Of a DNA stretch of 64,000 nucleotides, positions 16,770-28,000 are shown one piece after another (position 1 is the stretch's first letter; each line of letters begins with the position of its first letter). The notes under the pieces were generated by a model. It was not told the origin of the DNA and did no database searches. It was given only the letters and a program-made list of their open reading frames with translations. Origin of the DNA: Vallitalea longa (GTDB lineage: Bacteria > Bacillota > Clostridia > Lachnospirales > Vallitaleaceae); the NCBI RefSeq assembly GCF_027923465.1, contig NZ_BRLB01000005.1:168927-232926 (forward strand), written 5' to 3'. Position numbers and translations under genes: made by a program.

Positions 16770-17645
16770 ATGGATATGTTTGATTGTGGGATTTACTCCT
16801 TTGTAAATGCAGTAACAATAGAGACTGTTCGATACTGGGCTAGAAATTCATACCAACATATAGATGTTTTGATAAATTCTGCAAAACCAAACAATGGGGT
16901 TGTATACGAGAGTTTTAATAATGATTTAAAAAGGTTGTATAAATCATTTCATAACATTTATGATGAACTTGCTGATGTAAAAAGAGATACCAATGTTTAT
17001 TTTATGGTAAAAAGGTTCCTTATAGCAAATGATCACTTCATGGTGATATTGCAGAGATTGAAGTTTGAAGGATTCAATGGTTACCCAGAATTATATCAAG
17101 TTACATACCATATTCTATATGAACAGATGTATGTAAAAGAAATATTCAGACCTTTAATGATAACTTCTGATGTTAACACAGATAATGTAGTTATAAACTC
17201 TAATTTTAGAAGAATGGGACTTGGAACAAATCCTATTCAATGTATATATGGACAGATCTACTTTTGGAGCATCATAGGTGCTGAACATCCATCTATTATT
17301 ATGAACATCAGTCCCAATGAAACTAAACAACTCCCTAAGAAAATAATTAATGAATTTAACAATATAACTAAAAAATTCAACGATGTAAATTACAAACTTT
17401 CAAATATATATCCGAAACTCAATAATATGAATATCCTAGTTGTCATTAAAGAATTCAGTAAAATAAATGAAGAATTTATTAGATTATTATATTCATTGAA
17501 GGATAACATAGAATCTCTCCCTAATATAAAAAACAACTTACCTAAACTGTTTTTCGCTATATTGGAACATATAATAAATGAACATGGATATGCAAAGCTA
17601 TTGACAGAAAAAATATTGGAAAGTCAATATGGTAAAAATATTTAA
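16770..17645 (+). CDS. DUF2935-like helical protein
   Basis: An all-helical 291-residue protein made of two similar halves. The first begins with ETVRYWARNSYQHIDVLINS and the second with IYFWSIIGAEHPSIIMNIS; both fit the DUF2935 pattern of an aromatic-Trp, spaced His and acidic residues that suggests a four-helix, possibly metal-binding bundle in each half. I know of no established function for the family. There is no signal peptide. TAGGAGAGATGCTTT precedes the ATG. It stands alone, about 70 bases after the MerR gene with no clear terminator between, so read-through from the MerR promoter is possible. Confidence 0.65.
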   Translation: MDMFDCGIYSFVNAVTIETVRYWARNSYQHIDVLINSAKPNNGVVYESFNNDLKRLYKSFHNIYDELADVKRDTNVYFMVKRFLIANDHFMVILQRLKFEGFNGYPELYQVTYHILYEQMYVKEIFRPLMITSDVNTDNVVINSNFRRMGLGTNPIQCIYGQIYFWSIIGAEHPSIIMNISPNETKQLPKKIINEFNNITKKFNDVNYKLSNIYPKLNNMNILVVIKEFSKINEEFIRLLYSLKDNIESLPNIKNNLPKLFFAILEHIINEHGYAKLLTEKILESQYGKNI

Positions 17646-17668
17646 AAGGTCTATTGGGCCTTTTTTTA
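17643..17668 (+). terminator. Terminator of the DUF2935-like gene
   Basis: AAAGGTC-tatt-GGGCCTTTTTTT: a short stem with a G-U pair and a long T-run. Confidence 0.8.
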
Positions 17669-17855
17669 ATGTTTTATTTAGGAAAGTTTTTTTAGTATAT
17701 GAAAAATTTTTTTTGACAATAATTTCTTTAAGTACCAGAACAATTCTTTTAAATTAATTGCAAATAGAGTATACTAAGTGTAAGTATAATTCAGATGCTA
17801 CATATTTTAAAAATAAACTAAAATCTACATTAAATGGACATCAGGAGGTAAAAAT

Positions 17856-18809
17856 ATGATAAAAATAATTGCAGATTCAACTTGTGATTTGTCACCAGAA
17901 ATAATCGAAAAATTCAATATAGGTGTTGCACCCCTTACTATTAATATCGATGAAAAATTATATAGAGATAAAATTGATATATCAGCAGATAAATTCTATA
18001 GAATAATCGAAGAACTAGACAAAGAACCTACAACATCAATGCCTAATCCATCAGAATTCCTAAAATTATATAATAATGCTGTTGATGAAGGACATACAGA
18101 AATTATATGTATATGTATGTCAAGTGCTACAAGCGGGTCTTATCAATCAGCAGAACTGGCAAAAACTTATTTTTATGAAGAAAATGAAGGATCTGATATT
18201 AGAATAACTGTAATAGATTCCAAATGTATGAGTCATGGTAGCGGATGGCTAATAATGAAAACAGCAATTTATCGTGATAAAGGTATCGAATATGATAAAT
18301 TAGTAAAATGGATAGAACATTTCAAAAAACAAGTAAAACATTATTTGACTGTAGATGACCTAGATCATTTAATTAAAAGTGGTAGACTTACTAATGCTAG
18401 TGCATTCATAGGGAAAATATTAAGAATCAAACCGATAATGACAATGAAAAAAGGTAAAGGATCTATAGTTGCAAAAGAAAGAGGAAGAAAAAGAGTATTA
18501 TCATATTTAATAAACGAATTCAATAAAAGAGTTGATGAAAGATATACTAATTTTATAATAATAGGGTATACCTCGGATATAAAATATGCTGAAAATCTAA
18601 AAGAAAGAATGATAAGAGATACAGATTTTAAAGGTGACATATATATTATGCAGATGGGTGTTGCAGTAGGTACCCATGTAGGTCTTGGAGCAGTTTCTTT
18701 ATTCTTTTTGGAAAAGAGATCAGGGCAAGCATTTGATAATCTATTGGTCAACAGCATGTATGAATTTGTAGATAAAACCAATGATTTTATTGATAAGATA
18801 AAAAAATAA
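17856..18809 (+). CDS. DegV family fatty-acid-binding protein
   Basis: DegV (FakB-type) proteins bind one fatty acid molecule and present it to a fatty-acid kinase in the cytoplasm. The 317-residue protein starts with the hallmark IADSTCDL, has ISADKFYRI and PTTSMPNPSEFL (the TSqP-like block) and continues with SSATSGSYQSAELA, DSKCMSHGSGW and a LDHLIKSGRLTNASAFIG segment, then the VGTHVGLGAV block close to the end. Each of these is typical. AGGAGGTAAAAAT precedes the ATG. No fatty-acid kinase is nearby, which is common for additional DegV copies in Clostridia. Confidence 0.95.
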   Translation: MIKIIADSTCDLSPEIIEKFNIGVAPLTINIDEKLYRDKIDISADKFYRIIEELDKEPTTSMPNPSEFLKLYNNAVDEGHTEIICICMSSATSGSYQSAELAKTYFYEENEGSDIRITVIDSKCMSHGSGWLIMKTAIYRDKGIEYDKLVKWIEHFKKQVKHYLTVDDLDHLIKSGRLTNASAFIGKILRIKPIMTMKKGKGSIVAKERGRKRVLSYLINEFNKRVDERYTNFIIIGYTSDIKYAENLKERMIRDTDFKGDIYIMQMGVAVGTHVGLGAVSLFFLEKRSGQAFDNLLVNSMYEFVDKTNDFIDKIKK

Positions 18810-18837
18810 AATATAGTAGAATCGCAAAAAGAAAAAC

Positions 18838-18866
18838 TTGACTAATATTGTCTGAAAATGTAATAT
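18838..18866 (+). promoter_or_regulatory. Promoter of the AraC-type sensor gene
   Basis: TTGACT (18838-18843), a 17-bp spacer and TAATAT (18861-18866). Confidence 0.65.
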
Positions 18867-18921
18867 TATATAGGTAATAATTTACTAAAGAAAAAACTTT
18901 GAAGTGTATAAGGACTAAAAT

Positions 18922-21117
18922 ATGAATAAAAGACTTAATTTTTTTATGAAGAATATTAAAATTTATAAAATGAAAAGTACATTTATTAAATTATTCTTTA
19001 GTTATATAGTTATAATCTTATTTATTACTATAGGAAGCATTTTGGTTTATAACTACTTAAAGGGTTCTTTAATAACAAGGGAAATAGATATAAATAAAAA
19101 CTATTTGAATTATTATGGAAAAGTTATAGATGAAAAATTCAATAATATAAGTAAAGAAATTTTTTCTTTTTTACAAAGCAATGAAAATAAAACAAAATTC
19201 AAGAATATGGACGACTTGAATAATAAGAAATATTTAATAAGTGAACTAAATAAATTAGCATATAATAATAACTTAGTTGATATGTGTATGCTGTATGGAA
19301 CTGATAAGAAATATATATTATATAATGAAGGAAGCATGAATAAAGATTATATCTTCAAACAATATTATAAATTCAAAGCAATAGAGAAAGATACTATCAG
19401 CGATATTATAGAGGCAAACTCTAATTTTAATTATTTTCCTACTCAGAAAGTTTTGATCAATAATAACTTGAAGATGAAAAAATATAGTGATTACTTAATG
19501 TTTCATACAAGTTTAAGTTATACTAATGAGATGGAAAAATTTATTGCTATGATTAATGAAAAAAAAATAATAACTTCTATTAATGATGGAGTTATAAGTG
19601 ATTATGGGACTTTTTATATTATAGATGAAAGTGGTAATATTTTATCAAGTACCGACAAAAATTCTGTTACCAATAAAATAGATAATAGATACCTAGAAGT
19701 TATAAACGAAAATGACGGATTCAATTTCAATTATAATAATAACTTGGTAGTATATTCTAGGTCGGAGTTCACAGATTGGTATTACTTAACTGTAACACCC
19801 TATAAGAATATATTAAAAAATATTGAATATATTAAGAAATTGATGTTTTACAGTATTCTTTTTCTTATTATTCTTGGAGTGATAATTGCTTTTATAGCAA
19901 GTAGATTATATTACAAGCCTATCATTCAAATTCTAGATAGTTTTGATGATAAACAAAATAAAAAAGAATATAAAAATGAATTTGCTCAAATACTGGGTAA
20001 CGTTAATTATCTTAAAGTGGAAAGTGATAATAATGAGGAAAACAAACTTATTCTACAAGCACTTAAAAATGGTATTATAGACAATAAGTTGAAAAATAAA
20101 TTCCAGTTCAGTCAATTTATCATTATGCAAATGATAAGTGATGATGGTAACACGTTATGTGACTATATAGCATATATCAAACAGAAATTGATTGATGAAT
20201 GCATAATAAAAGAAATCTATGAAAATGAATATAACTGTATAGTTATTCTTAATCAAGATAATATCAAAGAAGATAAAATTATTGATTGCTTATGGGATAT
20301 AAAATGTGAATATGATATAAAAGCTATTGTTGGAATAGGAAACATTGTGACAACTATCTATGATATTGGTACTTCTTATGATCAAGCAGTTAATATAATC
20401 AATTATGGCAATAGCAGTAATGAAACAGGCATATATAAATATAATGTAGATAATGCAACAAATAACAGTATTTATATACCACTGGACTTCAAACAAAAAT
20501 TAGTTGAAAACATATATCTTGGTAATAAGAAGGCTATAGAAGATATTATTGTAGGCATCTTTGATAAAAACAAGAATATTCCTAATAGATATATGAACAA
20601 TTTGCTAGTGGAAATGATGAATGCTTATATTAGAGTATCTACTAAATTCAAATTTGAATGTAATATAGAGAAGATCAATTCAGATATCACTAAAATACAA
20701 TCTGTAAAAGAGAGGAAAAAATATTTCAGTGATAGCTTTAAATCATTAATCAAAGATAGTGAAATTCAAGAAGATAAAAGCAAATATGTGGGTGATTTCG
20801 TTATTGATTATATTGAAAAACATTACAAAGAGAAAGAACTTTCAATAGAAATCATTAGTGAAGCAATAAATCTATCAACAGCATATATATCAACTTTATT
20901 CAAGAAGTATCAAGGAATAGCATTTTCTCAATATCTTGTAGAATATAGAATAGAAAAATCAAAAGACCTTCTTCAAAGCAGTAATCAAAAGATAAAAGAT
21001 ATATCAGAGCAAGTGGGATTCGGTACATATAATAATTTTGCCAGAACATTCAAGAAGAAAGTAGGTATATCACCAAACGAGTACAGATTGAACATAAAAG
21101 ATAGTAGAGAGATATAA
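18922..21117 (+). CDS. Membrane-spanning AraC-family sensor-regulator
   Basis: A one-protein sensor and transcription factor of the large AraC type common beside LplABC-like importers. Helix one lies at about residues 20-45 (FIKLFFSYIVIILFITIGS), an extracytoplasmic Cache-like sensing part fills 46-305, helix two is at about 308-332 (FYSILFLIILGVIIAFIASR), and a cytoplasmic linker leads to a C-terminal AraC DNA-binding domain at 625-725 (LSIEIISEAINLSTAYISTLF, IKDISEQVGFGTYNNFARTFK). AGGACTAAAAT precedes the ATG. It is followed by a strong terminator and then by the importer operon, whose upstream region holds three phased direct repeats that this protein probably binds. Confidence 0.93.
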   Translation: MNKRLNFFMKNIKIYKMKSTFIKLFFSYIVIILFITIGSILVYNYLKGSLITREIDINKNYLNYYGKVIDEKFNNISKEIFSFLQSNENKTKFKNMDDLNNKKYLISELNKLAYNNNLVDMCMLYGTDKKYILYNEGSMNKDYIFKQYYKFKAIEKDTISDIIEANSNFNYFPTQKVLINNNLKMKKYSDYLMFHTSLSYTNEMEKFIAMINEKKIITSINDGVISDYGTFYIIDESGNILSSTDKNSVTNKIDNRYLEVINENDGFNFNYNNNLVVYSRSEFTDWYYLTVTPYKNILKNIEYIKKLMFYSILFLIILGVIIAFIASRLYYKPIIQILDSFDDKQNKKEYKNEFAQILGNVNYLKVESDNNEENKLILQALKNGIIDNKLKNKFQFSQFIIMQMISDDGNTLCDYIAYIKQKLIDECIIKEIYENEYNCIVILNQDNIKEDKIIDCLWDIKCEYDIKAIVGIGNIVTTIYDIGTSYDQAVNIINYGNSSNETGIYKYNVDNATNNSIYIPLDFKQKLVENIYLGNKKAIEDIIVGIFDKNKNIPNRYMNNLLVEMMNAYIRVSTKFKFECNIEKINSDITKIQSVKERKKYFSDSFKSLIKDSEIQEDKSKYVGDFVIDYIEKHYKEKELSIEIISEAINLSTAYISTLFKKYQGIAFSQYLVEYRIEKSKDLLQSSNQKIKDISEQVGFGTYNNFARTFKKKVGISPNEYRLNIKDSREI

Positions 21118-21141
21118 ACAAATAAATACAATAATAATTAT

Positions 21142-21184
21142 AAAGACCAACCCTTATCCAAAAAAGATAAGGGTTGGTCTTTGT
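21142..21184 (+). terminator. Terminator of the AraC-type sensor gene
   Basis: A perfect 17-bp stem (AAAGACCAACCC... with ...GGGTTGGTCTTT) and an A-rich loop. The T of the 3' arm serve as the tail. Confidence 0.9.
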
Positions 21185-21247
21185 TAAAAACATACAAAAT
21201 GTGACAAAATAAATTGACTTTATTATACATAAAAACAATCATTTAAT

Positions 21248-21300
21248 ATAATGCATTATGCTGATTTAAAATAATGCACTATAGTTTTGAAAATAATGCA
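21248..21300 (+). promoter_or_regulatory. Three phased ATAATGCA repeats, probable AraC-type operator
   Basis: ATAATGCA occurs at 21248-21255, 21271-21278 and 21293-21300, spaced 23 and 22 bp, close to two helical turns. The first is part of the 12-bp palindrome ATAATGCATTAT. They lie 130-180 bp before the importer operon and after the AraC-type sensor gene. Phased direct repeats are typical for AraC-family activators. Confidence 0.6.
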
Positions 21301-21429
21301 TTGATTTTAATAATGTTACTCTTTACCGTAAGAACAATTATTGATAACGTAATATGTGTCAACTAGTTGTGCGAAGAGGGAAATATCTTAAGCCTACAAT
21401 ATAAAAAATAATAGAAGGAGTTGTTAATA

Positions 21430-22353
21430 TTGAGAAGTAATAAAAATAAATGTTCTGTATTAAAGAAAGCAAAAAAACAAAAGTATTTATTATTATTGCT
21501 ATTACCTGGTTTGATATACTATATAATTTTTAGATATGTCCCTATGTATGGAGTATTAATAGCATTTAAAAAATATGATTTCAGATTTGGAATATGGGGA
21601 AGCCAATGGGTTGGATTGAAATATTTCCAACAGTTCATTTTCGGTCCTTATTTCTGGAGGTTAATAAAGAATACGTTCCTATTAAGTTTTTATGATTTGA
21701 TTTTCGGATTCCCTATACCTATCATATTTGCATTATTGTTAAATGAAATAAAAAGTAAAAAATTCAAGAGTACAGTCCAGACAGTAAGTTATCTGCCACA
21801 CTTTATTTCAGTGGTTATAGTAGTTGGATTATTAAAAACAATGCTTTCTCCTAATGGAGGAGTTGTTAACAATATCATTGAATTTTTTGGCGGCCAAGAA
21901 ATCAACTTTTTTATGGAAAAAGGATGGTTCAGAAATCTATATGTATCATCTGGTATATGGCAGGGATTTGGATGGGGCTCAATCATATATCTAGCGACTA
22001 TGGCAGGTATTAATCCCCAGCTCTATGAAGCAGCAAAAATGGATGGGGCAGGTAGATTCAGATGTATGTGGCATGTTACATTACCAGGTATTAAGCCGAC
22101 AATTGTCGTCTTATTGATTCTTAGGCTTGGAAGACTTTTGAGTGTAGGATTTGAAAAAGTCATTCTAATGTATAATCCTAAAATTTACGAAACTGCTGAT
22201 ATCATTTCTACATATGTATATAGATACGGAATTCTAAAAGCTAATTATAGTTTTGGTACTGCTGTTGGGTTAATGAATTCATTGATAGCATTAGTATTGA
22301 TTATAGTCACAAATAAATTTAGCCGTAAAATATCAGATACTAGCTTATGGTAA
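21430..22353 (+). CDS. Sugar ABC transporter permease (LplB/YteP-like)
   Basis: One of the two membrane subunits of a CUT1-type oligosaccharide importer. The 307-residue protein has six hydrophobic segments, the N-terminal LPGLIYYIIFRYVPMYGVLIAF block typical of the LplB group, and the ATPase-contact EAA loop EAAKMDGAGRFRCMWHVTLP. The start is a TTG at 21430, nine bases after AAGGAG; the TTG at 21421 touches that site. It begins the operon with the second permease and the binding protein. No ATP-binding subunit is encoded with them. Confidence 0.93.
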   Translation: MRSNKNKCSVLKKAKKQKYLLLLLLPGLIYYIIFRYVPMYGVLIAFKKYDFRFGIWGSQWVGLKYFQQFIFGPYFWRLIKNTFLLSFYDLIFGFPIPIIFALLLNEIKSKKFKSTVQTVSYLPHFISVVIVVGLLKTMLSPNGGVVNNIIEFFGGQEINFFMEKGWFRNLYVSSGIWQGFGWGSIIYLATMAGINPQLYEAAKMDGAGRFRCMWHVTLPGIKPTIVVLLILRLGRLLSVGFEKVILMYNPKIYETADIISTYVYRYGILKANYSFGTAVGLMNSLIALVLIIVTNKFSRKISDTSLW

Positions 22354-22366
22354 GGGGTGTAAATAA

Positions 22367-23245
22367 ATGATAAAAGATAAGAGTTTCGGTTCAAAAACAT
22401 TTGATGTCGTTAACACAATATTGATGATAATAATTTTAATTATTACGTTATATCCACTATTATACGTGTTGGCAATCTCATTAAGTTCAACAGAATATGT
22501 ACAAGCGAATCTAGTAACGATAATACCAAAAGGATTTAATTTACAAGCCTACCATCAGGTTTTTGCAGATAAATATTTCTGGGTTGCATATAAAAACACT
22601 ATTCTATATACAGTAGTTGGAACTGTGATTAATCTACTATTAACCAGTTCATTTGCTTTCTGTTTATCTAGAAAAGATTTGATAGCTAAAAATACAATTA
22701 CGATATTGGTTATTTTCACAATGTTTTTTAGCGGTGGTTTAATTCCTAATTTCTTACTTGTGAAAAATTTAGGTATTTATAATAGTATTTGGGCCATTGT
22801 ATTACCTGGAGCTATAAATACTTACAATATGATCATTACAAGAACTTATATGCAAGGATTACCTGAAGAAATTTTTGAATCAGTTAGGATAGATGGAGGA
22901 AATGATTTACAGATATACAGTAAGATCGTACTTCCTTTATCAAAACCTGTTTTGGCAACGATAGGTTTATTCTATGCAGTAGGACATTGGAACGCTTATT
23001 TCTATCCAATGATCTATATGAAAGATAAAGTAAAATATCCGTTACAGGTAATATTGAAGGATATGATTGTAGAACAAGATTTTTCTGGTATGGAAGAAAT
23101 GGAAGCATTGGGGCAGATACCACCAACGAGTGATATGCTAGTTGGTGCATCCATCATAGTTGCGTTGATTCCAATATTATGCGTATATCCTTTTGTTCAG
23201 AAGTATTTTGTAAAAGGTGTAATGATAGGGTCACTAAAAGGTTAA
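22367..23245 (+). CDS. Sugar ABC transporter permease (LplC/YtcP-like)
   Basis: The second membrane subunit of the importer (292 aa, six membrane segments). It begins with the LplC-type block TLYPLLYVLAISLSS and carries the EAA-like loop ESVRIDGGNDLQIYSKIVLP with the conserved GG/Gly and P. TPPTSDMLVGASI-type sequence (IPPTSDMLVGASI) near the end and a final MIGSLKG close the family match. AAGGGGTGTAAATA precedes the ATG, 13 bases after the first permease. It is clearly in one operon with its neighbours. Confidence 0.93.
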   Translation: MIKDKSFGSKTFDVVNTILMIIILIITLYPLLYVLAISLSSTEYVQANLVTIIPKGFNLQAYHQVFADKYFWVAYKNTILYTVVGTVINLLLTSSFAFCLSRKDLIAKNTITILVIFTMFFSGGLIPNFLLVKNLGIYNSIWAIVLPGAINTYNMIITRTYMQGLPEEIFESVRIDGGNDLQIYSKIVLPLSKPVLATIGLFYAVGHWNAYFYPMIYMKDKVKYPLQVILKDMIVEQDFSGMEEMEALGQIPPTSDMLVGASIIVALIPILCVYPFVQKYFVKGVMIGSLKG

Positions 23246-23309
23246 AGCTTATAATAGTTCTTAAATAGGACATTATAATATAAAAAAAATAACTAGGAGG
23301 TTTTTGCAC

Positions 23310-24911
23310 ATGAAAATGATAAGAAAAATGATTACAATGATTTTAGTAGTTGTGATAGTAGGTTCTTTATTTGTTGGGTGTGGTAAAAAAGGAAAATCAA
23401 CAAATGCTACTGCTGATAAAGGAAAACAAACACAAAACACAGACGAAGAAAACGGAAAGCAACCTATTGATATTGAATTTATGTTACTTAATAATAAAAA
23501 CAATGCAGGTGAGGATTTTATTATTAATAATATTATGAAAGATAAATTTAATATAAATATCAAATTCAATTGTAATACTAAAGATGCTCATATGGAAAAA
23601 TTACAATTATTGGTTGCTTCGGATAAGCTTCCAGATATAATATCACCTGTACCTGGAGATCTAGGAAAAGAAATCGGAGCTAAAGGTGCTCTAATAGCAC
23701 TTGATGAGCATTTTGATGCAATGCCTAATTTTGAAAAAAAAGTTAAACAAGATCCTAATATATATGCCTCTTTATTAGCTAGTGATGGTCATATTTACAA
23801 TTTACCTAGATTCTCTGAAAAAATACAATTCAAGAGTGTACCTATAATCAGAAAAGATTTAGTTGAAGAAGTCAATATGGAGATTCCAAAAGATTTTGAT
23901 CAATTACATACTGTATTAAAAGCCATCAAAGAAAAACATCCAGACATGGTGGGTATGGTTAACAGAAATAAAATGAATTTTTTATGGGCTTACGGTGTAC
24001 ATTATAATACAAATCAAAGTGTTTTCTATGACATAAATAAAGAAAAATGGACATATGGACCATTAAATGAGGGATTCAAAGAGTTAGTTGAAGATTTTAA
24101 CGGATTTTGGGAAGATGGATTAATGGATCAAGAATTCTTCACTGCTTCAAGACAACAATGGGAAGAAAAATTATTAGATGAAACTGGGGTATTTACAATA
24201 GATTATGCATCAAGAGCAAGAACAGAAACAGAGGCTTACAGAAAATTACATCCTGACAACCAAGATTTTCAATTATCAGCAATTATGCCTTTAACTACTA
24301 ATTATTATGAAAAACCAAGATTGAATATAGCTGAAACTGTGGGAATTTGGACATCTTTTGGAGTAGGAGCCCATACAAAACATTTGGATAGGGTATTAGA
24401 AATGATTGATTATATGTATTCAGATGAGGCAGCCACATTAATACAATGGGGTGAAGAAGGTAAACACTATATTGTTGATAATGATATGAAACAATATGTG
24501 AAAGAAATTAAAGCACCTTATAATCCAGAAGGTACTATTGATGGAGAAAACGATTTGGGCTTAAATCATAATCGTCTTATGCGTATAGAAAAAGATGATG
24601 GTTATGAAGAATTTATTGATGGATATACAGATATGTTAGAGAAATATAAAGAAGAAGTAGAGATGTTTGAAAATAATTATAGAATTAATTTAACTTTTAC
24701 TGAAGAGGAACTTGAAGAAAAAGCTGAAATCGAAACTAATCTATTGACTTATGTAGAAGAAACTTCATTAAAATTCATAACAGGAGAAACTTCCATGTCA
24801 GACTATGATAAATTTGTTGAATATTTAGAAGGACATGGCGGTAATCGTTTAGAAGAGATATATGCTACTGCTTATGACAGATATAATGAAAAAGTTAGTA
24901 ATTTAAAATAA
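23310..24911 (+). CDS. Extracellular solute-binding lipoprotein (LplA-like)
   Basis: The sugar-capturing component of the importer, tethered to the outer face of the membrane. The signal peptide ends in the lipobox LFVGC (Cys about residue 27) and is followed by a short Lys/Thr-rich linker. The mature part (about 500 aa) fits large group-1 binding proteins, with LQLLVASDKLPDII near residue 105 and a W-rich ligand region (YGVHYNTNQSVFYD). TAGGAGG precedes ATG 23310; TTG 23304 lies too close. The large size indicates oligosaccharide rather than monosaccharide binding. A hairpin without T-run follows, probably stabilising the upstream message. Confidence 0.93.
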   Translation: MKMIRKMITMILVVVIVGSLFVGCGKKGKSTNATADKGKQTQNTDEENGKQPIDIEFMLLNNKNNAGEDFIINNIMKDKFNINIKFNCNTKDAHMEKLQLLVASDKLPDIISPVPGDLGKEIGAKGALIALDEHFDAMPNFEKKVKQDPNIYASLLASDGHIYNLPRFSEKIQFKSVPIIRKDLVEEVNMEIPKDFDQLHTVLKAIKEKHPDMVGMVNRNKMNFLWAYGVHYNTNQSVFYDINKEKWTYGPLNEGFKELVEDFNGFWEDGLMDQEFFTASRQQWEEKLLDETGVFTIDYASRARTETEAYRKLHPDNQDFQLSAIMPLTTNYYEKPRLNIAETVGIWTSFGVGAHTKHLDRVLEMIDYMYSDEAATLIQWGEEGKHYIVDNDMKQYVKEIKAPYNPEGTIDGENDLGLNHNRLMRIEKDDGYEEFIDGYTDMLEKYKEEVEMFENNYRINLTFTEEELEEKAEIETNLLTYVEETSLKFITGETSMSDYDKFVEYLEGHGGNRLEEIYATAYDRYNEKVSNLK

Positions 24912-24931
24912 GTACTAGACAGTTTTTTAAA

Positions 24932-24971
24932 ATAACTTGGATTGACTATAATTAAGGTCAATTCAAGTTAT
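24932..24971 (+). other. Intercistronic hairpin after the binding-protein gene
   Basis: ATAACTT-g-ATTGAC pairs with GTCAAT-t-CAAGTTAT without a T-run. It may be a processing or stabilising stem or a weak terminator between the importer and the hydrolase genes. Confidence 0.65.
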
Positions 24972-25042
24972 ATTGTAGAATCTAGGGAAATATTGTATTA
25001 TTATTACTTAAAAAGATTAATTAGAAAATGGAGGCAGTTTAT

Positions 25043-28000
25043 ATGAATAAAGCTAAGAGAACTATTATATATTTTCTATTTATTGTTTTATCGGTTGGAG
25101 TAATATCATTTCGCATAAATCTAGAAATTCATGCATCAGAAGAGAATGAAGCAGTTCCAAATTGTTTAAATAATATTGATGATAAGAAAACTACAATAGC
25201 AAGTGAAACTTTGTCCAATAATCCTTCGAGTAATGATAATACTACTTCTCATACAATTAAAAAAGTATATGCCGATTATCATGGTCCAAGGTATACAAGG
25301 GAACATGATGGAAATCTAGGTAATTGGAAGTTTGTTGGAGATGCTAAAAAAAGCAGTGCTAGTAAACATTATTTTGCATTTAATGGTGATATCATTGATG
25401 AAAATGGAAAAAATCAGATAGCTTCAACTGCTTATCCTATTGTAGGGATGCAGTCACAATTAGACAAGGATTACATAGAATATCAAATATTACTGGCCAA
25501 AATAGCACATATTGACGGATTCTTTGTAGAATGGGGGTTCCCAGGACATGGATCGGATGAACAATTGAAAGTTATGCAAGAAATTGCACAAAAATATGAT
25601 TTTGAAGTTGGAGTCAATTGGTGTGATGCATGGCATATGAATGAATGGATAAAGAGAGTAAGACCTGATATAAAAACAGATGAAGATAAAATTGAAGCGG
25701 CAAAAGACAGTTTACAATATTTGTTGGATGAAGTTTATAATAAACCAACAGGTGCTTTATTTGAAAGTCATCCAATTATTTATGTATTTGGTGGTGGTTT
25801 CGATAATGAACAACTTGATGAGATAATAAGTTCGGTTGATACACCTGACAGTATTTTACAACCTTGGTACTTTAGAAGAGCATCAATGTCATCAAAACTA
25901 ATAGGTGATACTGTAGAGTATAGATATAATGCTACAAAGTGGAATAATGTAATTAATGGTCCTTTTGGGTGGATACCAAATAGAATAAGAGATGCACAAG
26001 AATCAGGTTTTGATGAATTTGATCTATTTGCGACTAAAGAAGATACTATAGAATATCTAAAAGCTCTAAAAGATGCATTCATAGAAAATGATAATATCAT
26101 TTTGAGAAATAGTGTCGTAACACCTTCTATGGATAATAGAGGATGCGCAGGTTGGGGAACAGAATTAAAAATGATTGATAGAGCTGATGGACAAGTCTAT
26201 GAAGAAATGTGGAATTATAATGTAACAAACAGAGATTATATAGATACTGTCTATATCGCTTCATGGAATGATTATACCGAAGGTCATCAAATAGAACCTA
26301 CAGTAGAAGATGGATATAGAGAAATAATGATAACAGAGAAATATGCAGCACAGTTAAAACAGATTACATCGGATGTTACTGGTGTAGATCTACCAGAAAA
26401 AATATTTAAATTAAGGAAAAGAGTAAGAAAATTACATAAGATAGGGTTTGATATAGATTCGTTGATGGATCAATTAGATGATGTTGCGATAGAAATAAGT
26501 TCTAAAGAATACAATGATGCTAAGGTATCATTAGGAAATATTGAAGTTGAAGTAAGTAAGCTAGAAAGATTGATTAAAACAGAAGAACATTCATTAAAAA
26601 TACCATCAGATGATATAACAATTTCGATTCCTAGTGATAAAAATGTAGCTTATGGTAAAGAAATCAATACTAATAATGATAGTTCAGATATTGAATACAT
26701 TGTAGATGGCGTTACGTCAAATAATCATGCATGGAGGGCTATTAATTCATCTGAGCCTATCTGGGTTGAAATAAATTTAGGGGATACATATAACTTAACT
26801 AATACTACGATTGCTACTGGAATAGACGATAGCAGTATATTAAGAAATTTTAAATTGCAGTATTTTATCAATGGTGAATGGATAAATATACCTAGCATTG
26901 AAATAGTTGATAATGATATGGCTAGTCTTAGTATTTATTTTGAATCATCAGTTACTACTGATCGTGTCAGAATATGGATAGACGAATCCCCAGATACATC
27001 AATCATAATACGAGAAATTAAATTGTTTTCTAATGAGTTCCCTAGTGTTGAGATAATCAATCCTAAACAAAATGAAGAATATGATTATGGTCAAAATATA
27101 AGAGTTACTGTAAAAGCTAATGATATAGATGGTCGGATAGAAAGAATTGATATAGTTGATAATGAAATTATTTTAGGGACAATGTGGAAAGGAAACGATG
27201 ATACTTTTACTTATGAGATTGCCCAGATTTCAGGTAAACAACATAACTTAAAAGCAATAGCATATGATGATGAAGGGGCAAAAACAGAATCAAATACAGT
27301 AGTTATTTATCCACCTATGGAGAATATAGCTCTAAACAGACTTGTTAAAGCTAATGCCTCATTAAAAAATTATGGTCCTGAAAAAGCGGTTGATGGAATT
27401 ATATCTTTAGATTCTAGGTGGAAAACACCAGGAAATATAGATGAACATTGGCTAGAAATAGATTTAGACGAAGAAAGTGAAATCGTAAAAGCAGAATTAT
27501 ATATGGGTGATGATAAAGGTTGGGCAGTTCGTGATTTCGAACTTCAATATTGGGATGGAATGAATTGGAATACAATGCCTAATACAAAATTTACTAATAA
27601 TAAAATAAAAGATATGGAATTTGAATTCGAAACACCTATCAAAACTGATAAAGTAAGATTTTATTCTAATGAACAAAAGGGACGAGGAGTAAGAATCAAA
27701 GAAATAAAACTCTTAGCCTATAAAAATGATTCAACAGATTCTACAATAAATAAACATAATGTTGAAGATAGTAATAAAGATGATGTAAATGATGGTTTGG
27801 AAAGTCATGTTGATGAAGAAAGCAATGATTATGATGTGGTAAATGGTGCTTTCATGACATTTAGTGAACAACTATGTGATAAGTTACGTGATAACTATTA
27901 CGAAGGATACTTGATATTCGAGTATTATGATGACGATAAAAAAAGCATAAAAGTTTTTTCTGCTACAGATAGAACTAGTGATTTAGGAGATTTTACATAT

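Noticed and set aside
17681..17700. Further copy of the dispersed terminator-linked repeat after the DUF2935-like gene
   Set aside because: Only GGAAAGTT is shared; the hairpin partner and the downstream blocks are missing.
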